Below, one piece after another: positions 9,696 to 17,641 of a stretch of DNA of 64,000 bases (its first letter is position 1; each line of letters starts with the position of its first letter). A program made the translations under genes and the position numbers. The notes under the pieces were generated by a model. That model was not told the DNA's origin. It saw nothing but the letters and a program-made list of their open reading frames with translations, and made no database searches. This DNA is from Lachnoclostridium sp. UBA2905 (GTDB lineage Bacteria > Bacillota > Clostridia > Lachnospirales > Lachnospiraceae), in assembly GCA_002349525.1 (NCBI GenBank), contig DEDL01000008.1, positions 1 to 64,000 of the forward strand, given 5' to 3'.

Positions 9696-9750
9696 ATCCT
9701 CACAATCATAGTAATGCTACCACTTTTGTAAATCTGTTCTTTCTCATAAT

Positions 9751-9912
9751 TTATTTAACCCCTTTCTTGATTAGCTTTCGGATTCCTTCTGGTTCTTTTG
9801 GTTCGTACAACACACTTCTACAAGCACCTGATGCCATTGTAGCGGCAAGTATAGCAAATGTTGTTACAACTCCTCCATGTTTCTGAATCATCTTCTTAAT
9901 TTTCTTAGTCAT
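9751..9912 (-). CDS. agrD: AgrD-like autoinducer peptide precursor
   Basis: This 53-residue gene is short but clear. AAGGAGG precedes the ATG by seven bases. The product has a basic amphipathic N-terminus (MTKKIKKMIQKHGG), a hydrophobic stretch (TTFAILAATMAS), then the signal core with a single Cys (ACRSVLY) and the conserved acidic/proline tail EPKEPEGIRKL, which the AgrB peptidase normally recognises. In the cyclic lactone autoinducer family the Cys forms a thiolactone ring with a residue just before the EP tail. A five- or six-residue ring starting at the Cys is expected here. It reads away from agrB, with 254 bases between them. Confidence 0.88.
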   Translation of the reverse strand: MTKKIKKMIQKHGGVVTTFAILAATMASGACRSVLYEPKEPEGIRKLIKKGVK

Positions 9913-9963
9913 CTTTTTTCCTCCTTAATGTTGAAATTATTAGTTGTTTTTGTAACTGCAAAC

Positions 9964-10032
9964 ATACTACCACAATAAATTCAGTTATGAACATATTTGA
10001 CGTAAGTGGTCGATTTTGTTACGTGAGCGGTA
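9964..10032 (-). promoter_or_regulatory. agrD promoter with LytTR-type direct repeats
   Basis: On the minus strand, two direct repeats (TACCGCTCACGT and GACCACTTACGT, plus-strand 10021-10032 and 10000-10011) start 21 bases apart. Exactly 30 bases after the second lies TGTGGTAGTAT, an extended -10 box with its hexamer at 9964-9969. LytTR regulators such as AgrA bind paired 9-base repeats with about 12 bases between them and activate promoters with poor -35 boxes, which fits. The repeats are less well conserved here than on the agrB side. Confidence 0.7.
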
Positions 10033-10048
10033 AGTTTTCCCTGTTTTT

Positions 10049-10117
10049 GACCGTTCACGTCAAGAAATCGACCGTTCACGTAGACTTTATAATTTGTATT
10101 ATTTACTGTGGTAGAAT
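10049..10117 (+). promoter_or_regulatory. agrB promoter with LytTR-type direct repeats
   Basis: Two identical copies of GACCGTTCACGT (10049-10060 and 10070-10081) start 21 bases apart. The extended -10 TGTGGTAGAAT follows, with its hexamer at 10112-10117, again 30 bases after the proximal repeat. The spacing mirrors the agrD side exactly. The regulator encoded downstream has a LytTR domain, so these are its probable binding sites and imply positive feedback on both units. Confidence 0.75.
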
Positions 10118-10166
10118 AAACTAATGATTCAAAAAAGAACAAATAATAAAAAAGGAGTACATACTT

Positions 10167-10763
10167 ATGCTTTCAAATTACATTACCAATATTATAGTAG
10201 AAAAATTTATAGCGTTAGAAATCATCTCTAGAGACGACAAGGAGATATACTGCTACTCATATCAATATATTATAGAGTTATTACTATTTTGTTTCTCACT
10301 AATACTGATATCCATTCCTCTGAACAACATACCTTCTGCAATTATATTTATTTTTACGGTTATACCACTAAGAACCTTTGCTGGTGGTATACATGCTCCA
10401 ACCAAGCAGCTATGTTCTGTTTTGTCATACATACTATTTTTTTTCTGTATATATATTCCATATTGTATGTTAGAATTAGATTATATTTTTATAATACCTA
10501 TGCTGATTGCTGTATTAATAGTTATATGTTTTTGTTCACCGCAACCTGATATAAATAAGAAATTAACTATCGAGAATATACATATACTAAAAACAGTTAC
10601 ACTAATTATTTCAATCTTAATAACCATATTGGTTGTAATCCTATATATTAACAACCAAAAATTATATATAATAAATATCACTTTCAATGCTGTAACAGTT
10701 CTTACTGGACTTATATTACAGCTTATAAAATCAAATAGAATGAATGGAGATACAATACAATGA
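10167..10763 (+). CDS. agrB: AgrB-type autoinducer-processing membrane peptidase
   Basis: The 198-residue integral membrane protein has the AgrB signature RTFAGGIHAPTKQLC, whose His and Cys are the catalytic dyad. Around it lie five to six hydrophobic segments, for example ELLLFCFSLILISIP and TLIISILITILVVILYI. AgrB cuts the AgrD precursor at its C-terminal side and forms the thiolactone. Length is normal for the family. AAGGAG precedes the ATG. The last four bases overlap the start of the response regulator gene, so translation is probably coupled. Unlike the classic order, agrD is not behind agrB but diverges from it. Confidence 0.93.
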   Translation: MLSNYITNIIVEKFIALEIISRDDKEIYCYSYQYIIELLLFCFSLILISIPLNNIPSAIIFIFTVIPLRTFAGGIHAPTKQLCSVLSYILFFFCIYIPYCMLELDYIFIIPMLIAVLIVICFCSPQPDINKKLTIENIHILKTVTLIISILITILVVILYINNQKLYIINITFNAVTVLTGLILQLIKSNRMNGDTIQ

Positions 10764-11497
10764 ATTTGAATATTACTGTTTGCGATGATGATCAGGTTGA
10801 TATTCGCAAAATAAGAGAATATCTTAGTACCTTTCAGGTACAATATGATATAGATTTTACCACAAAAGAATATACTGACAGCAACAAGTTATATCAGGAA
10901 TATACTAAAACAACCAAATGCGATATTATGTTTCTAGACGTTGAGATGCCCTCAAAATCAGGACTTGATATTGCAAATCATATTCGAAATCTTCCTGATG
11001 ATAACGTTATTATTATATTCATAAGCAGTTACCCAGAATATATGCAAAATAGTTTCGATGTTCAGACCTTCCAGTACCTTACAAAGCCTGTTGAATATAA
11101 GCTTTTTGAAACAGTATTAAAAAACGCGATTAATAAAATTAAGACACGCGTGTCTAACACAGTTATTGTGCAACAATCTGGCGAGAAACTATTGATTCCA
11201 GCTAACAACATCATTTATCTTGAACCCAATAAAAATATGCAGCACTACGTAGATATGCACTGCCTTTCTGAAACCATACAGGCTCAAGGTACTATATCCG
11301 AATGGGAAGACACACTAAAGTCGCTTTCTTTTATTAGTCCTGGACGAGGTATTCTGGTTAATATTAATCACATCAGGATATGCAGGGATTTTGAATTGAC
11401 TCTTTCAGATGGCTCTATAGTACCTGTAAGCCGTAGAAAAAAACAAGAAGTAAAAGAACGATTCTCAAAGAATATAATAACACTTCAGCATTTTTAA
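10760..11497 (+). CDS. LytTR-family response regulator (AgrA-like)
   Basis: The 245-residue product has an N-terminal receiver domain with acidic pocket CDDDQ (residues 8-12), the phosphorylation Asp in MFLDVEMPSKSG and a conserved Lys in LTKPVEY. A C-terminal LytTR DNA-binding domain begins near residue 130 (VVQQSGEKLLIPANNIIYLE) and ends with VSRRKKQEVKERF. It forms an operon with agrB (4-base overlap) and the kinase (24 bases downstream). The paired repeats in the agrD-agrB gap match the kind of site this domain binds, so it likely activates its own locus. Confidence 0.93.
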   Translation: MNLNITVCDDDQVDIRKIREYLSTFQVQYDIDFTTKEYTDSNKLYQEYTKTTKCDIMFLDVEMPSKSGLDIANHIRNLPDDNVIIIFISSYPEYMQNSFDVQTFQYLTKPVEYKLFETVLKNAINKIKTRVSNTVIVQQSGEKLLIPANNIIYLEPNKNMQHYVDMHCLSETIQAQGTISEWEDTLKSLSFISPGRGILVNINHIRICRDFELTLSDGSIVPVSRRKKQEVKERFSKNIITLQHF

Positions 11498-11521
11498 TAA
11501 ACACATACGGAGGAACACATT

Positions 11522-12825
11522 ATGCTAATTACATTAGTTGATATTTCATGCTATATATTCGATCTTTTTATACTACTTATAGCTTTTAACTGTATTCTTC
11601 AGGAAAGAAAAAGAATACCGAAAATAACATTCTTTGCCTGCCTTATTGGCACAGAGCTTATCATATACATATATTCACTATTAAGCGATATGCTGCCAGA
11701 TGATATATATACCTTTGTTACTCCTATCGTAAGTATCATTACCATATTTGGAGCAACTTTTCTTTATTATTCACCTATTACACATAGAATATTTTTAACA
11801 TTAATTTTACAGGTTTTTTTCTCTATTGCAGAACGCCTTGCTTACGAAGTGCTTATTATTACCAACCTCAATATTATCGAGAATAATCCCGAGCAGGCAA
11901 TGATTATGGGCTTACTTCTATCTAAATGTATAACCTTTATTTTTGTAGTAATAATGAATAGCGTTACTAGATTCAGGAAACATACATATACCATACAGTA
12001 TACCTGTCTTGTATTATTTCTTCCTCTTGTAACTGTATTCGTTCTGTATGTAGTACCTCTGCCTGCTAATAATTCCGTGCTTACGCTACCGATGTATGCT
12101 ATAGCCATGACATGTTTGTTATTTGCAAATGTAGTAAATTTCTTCCTTTTAAATCAAACTTTAGCAATTAACGAGTTAAAAGATACTAAGGAGAAACTTA
12201 ACAAGCAGCTATCAGTTCAAGCAGACAATTATCAGCTGTTATCTTCTGCTTACAGAAATACACGAAGGGCTATACATGATACAAAAAAACATTTTTTCTA
12301 TATTCAGGAATGTGTTAATACCCATAAATACGACATGATTAATCCATATATTAAAGAATCCATTGATGTATTAGAAGCAAGTTATAACCTCATTAATACG
12401 GGTAATCTTGTTATTGATTCATTCGTAAGTAACTATATTGCAATTGCTAAAGAACAGAATATTGAATTCATCTCTGACATTCGCGTTCAAAACTACCGAA
12501 TTCCAATTAAAGATTTTGACTTATGCGTTATTATAGGAAATATGCTTGAAAACTCTCTTCATGCTGTAAATGAAATCAATTCTAACAATAAATTAATTGA
12601 AATTCATATGTATTACGCTAATGAAATGATGGTTATTAATACAAAAATAATTATGTATCAAATAACCATAGTAAAGATGACGCTCTTTACCACGGTTATG
12701 GTTTACAGAATATTGATATTATTACCCAGAAATATAATGGAACATTCACAACCTTCATTGAAGATGATTATTATTATGCTGTGTGCTCCGTACCTCTTAC
12801 TGAAGCTATATTACAGCTCTTTTGA
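11522..12825 (+). pseudogene. AgrC-like GHKL sensor kinase with late frameshift
   Basis: A Shine-Dalgarno GGAGG precedes the ATG. The N-terminal half holds about six hydrophobic segments, as in AgrC peptide sensors. The H-box lies in RNTRRAIHDTKKHF (residues about 247-260) and the N-box is NMLENSLHAVNEI. Near 12643, in a run of five A bases, the frame breaks. The next frame continues perfectly with DDALYHGYGLQNIDII, the G-box, and a normal C-terminus ending in TGA at 12823-12825. One added A would restore a kinase of about 434 residues. As read, the protein keeps the sensor and H-box but loses the G-box, so it would be inactive. A homopolymer error is a real possibility. Confidence 0.85.
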
Positions 12826-12828
12826 CAA

Positions 12829-13320
12829 TCACCGAATTCCTCTCCTTATACGCTCCATACGTTCATCTAACTCATGATACACAGATTGCAGGGACCACGG
12901 CAGACCAAGTATATAATCTCTGTCATCCTTATCCAGTACACTAAGGCTCTGCAGGAATTCCTGCTTATCCTTGTACATCCGCTTGCCATAATCCACAACA
13001 ACATACTTTCTATTAGGTACAGGTACTCTTGTTACAACCTGTTTCATGCCCATTCTTTCATAAGCGCCCTGACGTCTTTCATAAGTAATCTTTTCAACAA
13101 AGCTTGTATTCGCCGGTTCGTTAAGACTAACTTTGCCTGTGTCAATATAATGCTTCCACACAACTTCAGCTACATGGCTCTCAGGTGTTGGATAGTCAAG
13201 CATTCCTACAATCTGTGCGACTGTATATCCCTTATCAGCAAGATGCCTTATTGCATCACCACTTGCAAAGTCATTTATGAAGTTATTAAGTGATTGTTTG
13301 AATAAGTCCTTTTCTCCCAT
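12829..13320 (-). CDS. Conserved hypothetical protein
   Basis: The 163-residue soluble protein starts MGEKDLFKQSLNNFINDFASGDAI and has an HTH-like stretch (LADKGYTVAQIVGMLDYPTPES). It resembles a conserved but uncharacterised protein that I associate with Clostridia; no name is known to me. The ribosome site before the ATG is weak, and the frame is open for nine codons further upstream. It ends three bases from the stop of the convergent kinase gene. A DNA-binding role is only suggested by the HTH-like segment. Confidence 0.6.
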   Translation of the reverse strand: MGEKDLFKQSLNNFINDFASGDAIRHLADKGYTVAQIVGMLDYPTPESHVAEVVWKHYIDTGKVSLNEPANTSFVEKITYERRQGAYERMGMKQVVTRVPVPNRKYVVVDYGKRMYKDKQEFLQSLSVLDKDDRDYILGLPWSLQSVYHELDERMERIRRGIR

Positions 13321-13344
13321 AGCATCATTTCTTAAGCTGCGCTG

Positions 13345-13875
13345 TTATATGCTCTGAAAGGAATGACTGCAGGCAATCGTCTTCTCTATTGTTATTGTTG
13401 GAAAAATAAAATCTAACTGTTCTTTTGGCGAATCCCCATTAATAGTATCATCTTTATTCCAAACCTTCACAACCAAAAATTTTTTCTCAAGATCAAAGGT
13501 TACAGGAATATACGAATAAAACCTACTTTCAGATTTATTTGCTCTATCTATAATTCCCATATTATATACAAACAATATATCTACCTTTTTAATTCTATCA
13601 CCATCAAACACAGTATTCATTGCACAAACTTTCAATTTTTCATCAACTTTTAATGTTGTTTGTATAATTCTATTAAAATTAAAATCAGGACAATTATACG
13701 TATCCACAAATTCTTCCCAAGCATCCTGATATCTAATTTTTCTGACTGCTTTTAACTCATAATATCTTAAAGAATCCACTAGTTCTAAAATATCCAACAA
13801 GAACGTCAAAGAACTGCGTGTTACTCTTTAAGATATTGCTGAATCTGTCGTAAAGATTTCTATCTGGTTCATTTG
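13345..13875 (-). pseudogene. Broken gene: PLD/helicase-like N-terminus plus unknown C-terminal part
   Basis: GGAGGG precedes an ATG at about 13875, but that frame stops after 14 codons (MNQIEIFTTDSAIS). A second frame in the same place reads RNLYDRFSNILKSNTQFFDV and then LVGYFRTSGF, which matches the very start of PLD-type/DEAD helicase proteins of defence islands. A third frame, open from 13809 to 13345 (154 residues), continues with unfamiliar sequence (DAWEEFVDTYNCPDFNFNRI). The parts do not form one reading frame, so the gene is decayed, and most of the helicase is gone. Whether the last part is a separate small gene is unclear. Confidence 0.5.
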
Positions 13876-13986
13876 TAACCCTCCATGCTTACCTTCCTAT
13901 ATGTAAAATTCCATTGACATTATACAAAAGTTTTCATATAATATTATTGAACCACTGAACCCGCAGATGCGATGTAGGTGGTGTTT

Positions 13987-14613
13987 TTATTTGGGATATA
14001 TTACCAAGCCATATGTGTTTGATTCATTAGCTTTTAGGTTCAATTTACCTGAATTTTTTAATGTCGCCATAACTCTTTTTACAAACACATCATCTATTAC
14101 ATTTCCAACTCGTTTCGGTAACTCCTCGTGCCTGAATTCATTTTTAAAATACAAATGAACAAAAAACGACACAAAATCACATATCTGAATGAAATAAGAT
14201 TCCGCAGAATTTTTCTCCATAATATCTTCAATCATATTTGTAATCGGTTGATTAACAAATCCATATGAATATTTTGACTGAATTGGATTAAAAGCACGTA
14301 TTGCTCTTGCAGTCTTTCTCATAGCTGCTATAGTGAGTGTAAATGCCTTTAATATTTCCTGTTTTATTTCTTTTGACCAATTGTAATCACGATACGGATT
14401 CTTATCCGTTAGAAAATGTTTTGTATGCATTTCCTCTGTAACATGAAAACCATATTTATCTCGCAATTCCTTCCGCAAGCCTCGCATCAGATTAAAATTC
14501 TGTTGCCAACTCTCCGCAGGCATATATAAACTTGTTAATATAAAATGGTCTGATGATGCTGATGTTACCCCATCATCGCCTGTTTCATCAAAATATGCTA
14601 TGTATGTATTCAT
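13987..14613 (-). CDS. DUF3800 protein
   Basis: The 208-residue product begins NTYIAYFDETGDDG, the acidic hallmark of the DUF3800 family, a presumed nuclease-like fold. A second acidic cluster lies near the C-terminus (YFIQICDFVSFFVHLYF, with the D of QICD conserved in the family). It is somewhat shorter than many members. Its ATG overlaps the TGA of the upstream HTH gene (ATGA), so the two are translationally coupled and probably act together. Such genes are common in mobile and defence regions. The biochemical role is not known. Confidence 0.75.
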   Translation of the reverse strand: MNTYIAYFDETGDDGVTSASSDHFILTSLYMPAESWQQNFNLMRGLRKELRDKYGFHVTEEMHTKHFLTDKNPYRDYNWSKEIKQEILKAFTLTIAAMRKTARAIRAFNPIQSKYSYGFVNQPITNMIEDIMEKNSAESYFIQICDFVSFFVHLYFKNEFRHEELPKRVGNVIDDVFVKRVMATLKNSGKLNLKANESNTYGLVIYPK

Positions 14614-14792
14614 TCAGTTCCCCCTGTTTTCTTATATATAGCATCTGCTGGCTTTTGCACTGTTGAAGGAATCAACCATGTTTTTCCTTTCTTTATTGCT
14701 CCTTCAATTCTACCTTCTGCACATAACACCCCTATTCTTCGAGAAGTGATATACCATCTTTCTGACAATTCTACTGTTGTTAAATATTCCAT
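14610..14792 (-). CDS. Excisionase-type helix-turn-helix protein
   Basis: With the ATG at 14792 (AAGGAG nine bases before it) the product is 60 residues. It has a MerR/excisionase-type winged helix (YLTTVELSERWYITSRRIG, then CAEGRIEGAIKKGKTWLIP). An ATG further upstream at 14834 has no ribosome site. The stop overlaps the start of the DUF3800 gene. The pair looks like a two-gene module in which this protein may regulate transcription of both; that role is inferred. Confidence 0.75.
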   Translation of the reverse strand: MEYLTTVELSERWYITSRRIGVLCAEGRIEGAIKKGKTWLIPSTVQKPADAIYKKTGGTE

Positions 14793-14835
14793 AATAAAAT
14801 GCTCCTTAATACTATCAAAAACCAAAATCCACACA

Positions 14836-15081
14836 TTACAAAATGTTATTATTTATATCCTCAATTATTGCATTCTTTATTTTTATATAACTTTCGGGAT
14901 ATGACTTCTTAGGAAGTGCTTCTAGTATTTTAAGAATTTTGTCAATCTTTTTAATCGAGCTTCCATGCTTCTCTAACAAAAACTTCTGATTTCTGTTTGC
15001 AGGCATAATATTTCCCATGTCATAATACATTTCACGAGCCTTTTCAGAACAAGATAAATCCATCTCCAAACAGTAATTCAT
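14836..15081 (-). CDS. Hypothetical protein, possibly truncated by IS1380
   Basis: An 81-residue frame with no recognised domain. The C-terminal half is Lys/Ile-rich and helical (IKKIDKILKILEAL). It begins only 27 bases from the terminal repeat of the IS1380 element. The ribosome site (GGAA) is weak, so it may be the tail of a gene interrupted by that insertion. It ends two bases before the longer upstream reading of the HTH gene. Confidence 0.4.
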   Translation of the reverse strand: MNYCLEMDLSCSEKAREMYYDMGNIMPANRNQKFLLEKHGSSIKKIDKILKILEALPKKSYPESYIKIKNAIIEDINNNIL

Positions 15082-15279
15082 AGAAAGTATTCCATAGTTA
15101 TTTACTGAATCCGTGAAACTCAGTTGTTTTTTTACAGGAACTGCTTGAAATAGATGTAATTCATTATTTTACACCAAATTCAATTACACAATTTCTGTTT
15201 GTTGCGTATTTTATTTCTGTTTTCAGCCTATAATGTGTAAAAATGACGCACCTTAATAAACCTTTTATTTTTTATGTTT

Positions 15280-16253
15280 TTAGACCAAGGCAAAACGTTT
15301 ATAAACATCCATAAATGCATGACGCCACACATTACTGCAGCCTATTGCCAGTACAACCCTTCTTCCATGGGTTGTTATATGACCTGCAATTTGAATCATA
15401 TTCCCTATTACAGTTCTGATACGTCTTCTTTTAACAGGATGTTTTGTTTTAGGAGCTCGCCTGCTTTTTAACGACTCCTGCCCTATTAATCGCAAAATAT
15501 TATATGCAAACACAGTTAATTCAAGGACCAGCTCATTTGTATCAAATTTACCGGAAGGAAGTCTTTCGACATCCATATCTGTTTTGATTTCACTGTGAAA
15601 CTGTTCGCATTCGCCATGAGCATTATAGCCATTTATGATATCATCATCGCTCCAGCCGAGATTGGTCCATATGGTATTACACTGAATATCAGGAACCAGA
15701 AGATACTGACCATTTTTGTCGATTGTGCGTTCAATGACCTCATATACAATACGCATAGTAATGGTTTTTGAAGTTCCTTCGGAATCGGTATATGCTACGT
15801 CTTTCCATGAAGAACCAATATAAACAGTTTTACCATCACGGGGATTACGGATATCCTTGCAGCATTCCTTTACTTCGGCAAGCCAATCCTCTTTGGACTC
15901 GCCTCTTCAAAGATTTCTTTTTACATTCAAGTACGCCTCGGCGTACTTGTCGGCGAGATGCGCGTCACATGATTTATGCGACATCTTCATCTGCGCATTC
16001 CTGCCTCTCCGTTCCACTTCGGTCGGTGCTTAACAATCGTCCACTGGACGATTAGCACCCGCCGGAGGCTTTTATCTCATTCGAAGATTATGCTCCCACT
16101 GAGACTAGCTTGTATCTTCACTCGCCACTTATAGAAGTGGGAGTCTTCTCCGACTAAGATGAAGTTACTTTTGCCAAGCAACTGTCCCACAAGAGATAAT
16201 CCGCTGGGAGTAATTAGTCTTTCATTGGAAAATTCTATTACAAGCTTTTTCAT
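15280..16253 (-). pseudogene. IS1380-family transposase, interrupted
   Basis: The N-terminus (MKKLVIEFSNERLITPSGLS, then LVGQLLGKSNF) runs from 16253 to about 16161. The C-terminal part runs from about 15900 to 15280 and includes EDWLAEVKECCKDIRNPRDG, then HGECEQFHSEIKTDMDVERL with the catalytic Glu of the DDE triad, and FAYNILRLIGQE. Between them lies repeat copy A3, and the middle of the protein with the catalytic Asp residues is missing. A stop also appears near 15908. It cannot make a working transposase. The missing central segment corresponds to what survives at 30-145. Confidence 0.85.
15928..16160 (+). repeat. Dispersed structured repeat, family A (copy A3)
   Basis: Full-length copy inside the IS1380 transposase gene. 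Order: hairpin CAAGTACG-CCTCGG-CGTACTTG; a longer stem region; GTGCTTA..TCGTCC pairing with GGACGATTAGCAC; then CCACTT-ATAG-AAGTGG and the end GACTAAGAT. It differs from A2 at few positions over most of its length. TTCAA spans the left boundary. Insertion into a transposon gene shows that it is or was mobile. Confidence 0.85.
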
Positions 16254-16480
16254 AACTTTTTCACCTCACATAATAATACTTATATTATACTATATGAGGC
16301 AGGAAAGGCATAGAAAGTAAAAAAAATTTATCTGTTTTTTTCTTGCTTTTTTCTTCACCCATTGGGTGAAAATTGAAACTGGAAATGAAACCGTATTACA
16401 CCCAGTATTTATCGGGTATACACCATAAATTGTGATAATAAGTTTCACGGATTAAGGTTATACTTATTCATTGCGCATTT

Positions 16481-17638
16481 TTACTCATTGCACATTTTTA
16501 TCCATAGCCTCATATAATTGTATATTGCCGTTCCATACTTAAATGGAACAACTCCATATTTCTTATACTCTTCTACCGTCTCATATACACTTTCATCCAT
16601 ATTAAGCCCTGCTATATAAACTTCGACAGACTGTTCAAGCTTATTTATCTCTGACATAAAATGTCTAAATTCATCATTCACACCAATTGTACCTGAATGA
16701 TAGCTTTCAAGAATAAGTACCCTCAGTCTGTCATCAGGTTTTACATATGTCATACCAGGATAAGGCACTATTCTAAGTATTGCTCCCGGGATGTCATATA
16801 ACCTGAAACTTTTTTTTGAAGCCATACTGTATACCGGCATTCTGCATAATGATGCTGTTTCATGGATTTCAGTATCATTTTCCTGCCTTTTTAATGATGA
16901 TATTTCATGGATTTCAGTATCATTTTCCCGCCTTTTTAATGATGATATTTCATAAATTTCAGTATCATTCTCCTGCACTTTTAATGATGATATTTCATAA
17001 ATTTCAGCATCATTCTCCTGCATTTTTAATGATGCTTCAAACTTTTCAAATTCATCATTATATACAAAATGTCCCTCTCCGTCATACTGGCCATAATACA
17101 TATCACGAAGACTCCTGACCCTGTCATCCATTGAAAGCGATGCCTGAATATACCTTCCTTTGTGGAAGGTGACTGGCTCATTTTCATTTTTATAGCTGAC
17201 AAATACGCCATTTGCCACGCCATCCTTTATAAATGAAACCGCAGCATTAAAATTCTTCTGCCCGTTAGCCCTGTCATCAGTAAGAACATAATTGCTGGAC
17301 ACAAGCATTATTGGTATATCTGCATTATCAAACATAATATCAAGCGCCGCTGCCGTGTATTGCAGGGTGTCTGTTCCATGAGTGACAATAATTCCATCAT
17401 AATTCTTATAATGAACCTGTATAAGATTAACAAGCATTTCAATATTGCCTGCAGCCAGGTTTTCACTAAGAATTTTATATGGCTCCATTGTACAAAATGA
17501 TACAGTGCCATTATCTACATAATTCTCAATAAGATTATAAGGCGCCTCATGTCCTGCACATATCACACCTTCATCTTCGTTAAGCCTGCTTCCAATGGTT
17601 CCACCGGTAAAAATTACAAGTATATTCATATTTTCCAC
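16481..17638 (-). CDS. L-asparaginase with internal tandem repeat
   Basis: The product (385 residues from GTG at 17638, or 382 from ATG at 17629) is an asparaginase/glutaminase-family enzyme that hydrolyses asparagine to aspartate and ammonia. The N-terminal catalytic Thr lies in VIFTGGTIGSRLNE and the second active-site motif is VTHGTDTLQYTAAA. No signal peptide is present, so it is cytoplasmic. Between the two domains, residues about 202-261 are four copies of a 15-residue unit such as SLKVQENDTEIYEIS, a 45-base minisatellite; without it the length is normal (about 325). The insert sits in the interdomain region and may be tolerated as a flexible loop. It starts close behind the GH43 gene and is likely the last gene of that operon. 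Confidence 0.88.
   Translation of the reverse strand: MENMNILVIFTGGTIGSRLNEDEGVICAGHEAPYNLIENYVDNGTVSFCTMEPYKILSENLAAGNIEMLVNLIQVHYKNYDGIIVTHGTDTLQYTAAALDIMFDNADIPIMLVSSNYVLTDDRANGQKNFNAAVSFIKDGVANGVFVSYKNENEPVTFHKGRYIQASLSMDDRVRSLRDMYYGQYDGEGHFVYNDEFEKFEASLKMQENDAEIYEISSLKVQENDTEIYEISSLKRRENDTEIHEISSLKRQENDTEIHETASLCRMPVYSMASKKSFRLYDIPGAILRIVPYPGMTYVKPDDRLRVLILESYHSGTIGVNDEFRHFMSEINKLEQSVEVYIAGLNMDESVYETVEEYKKYGVVPFKYGTAIYNYMRLWIKMCNE
16851..17035 (-). repeat. 45-base tandem repeat inside asparaginase gene
   Basis: Four copies and a partial one of a 45-base unit, which keeps the reading frame. Copies differ at a few positions (QEND/REND, EIYE/EIHE), so they are not brand new. Confidence 0.85.
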
Positions 17639-17641
17639 TAC

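Larger units (their letters stand above)
15108..16453. mobile_element. IS1380-family insertion sequence, internally deleted
   Basis: Terminal inverted repeats are visible: AATCCGTGAAACT at 15108-15120 and AGTTTCACGGATT at 16441-16453, a perfect 13-base match. Between them lie the N- and C-terminal parts of one transposase on the minus strand, split by repeat copy A3. The left non-coding part holds the palindrome TTCACCC-ATT-GGGTGAA (16354-16370). Intact members of the family are about 1.7 kb; this copy has lost the central third of its gene. No target duplication is evident. Confidence 0.75.

Noticed and set aside
16354..16370. TTCACCC-ATT-GGGTGAA as a terminator
   Set aside because: The T-run lies on the wrong side for either strand; it is better seen as part of the IS1380 end.
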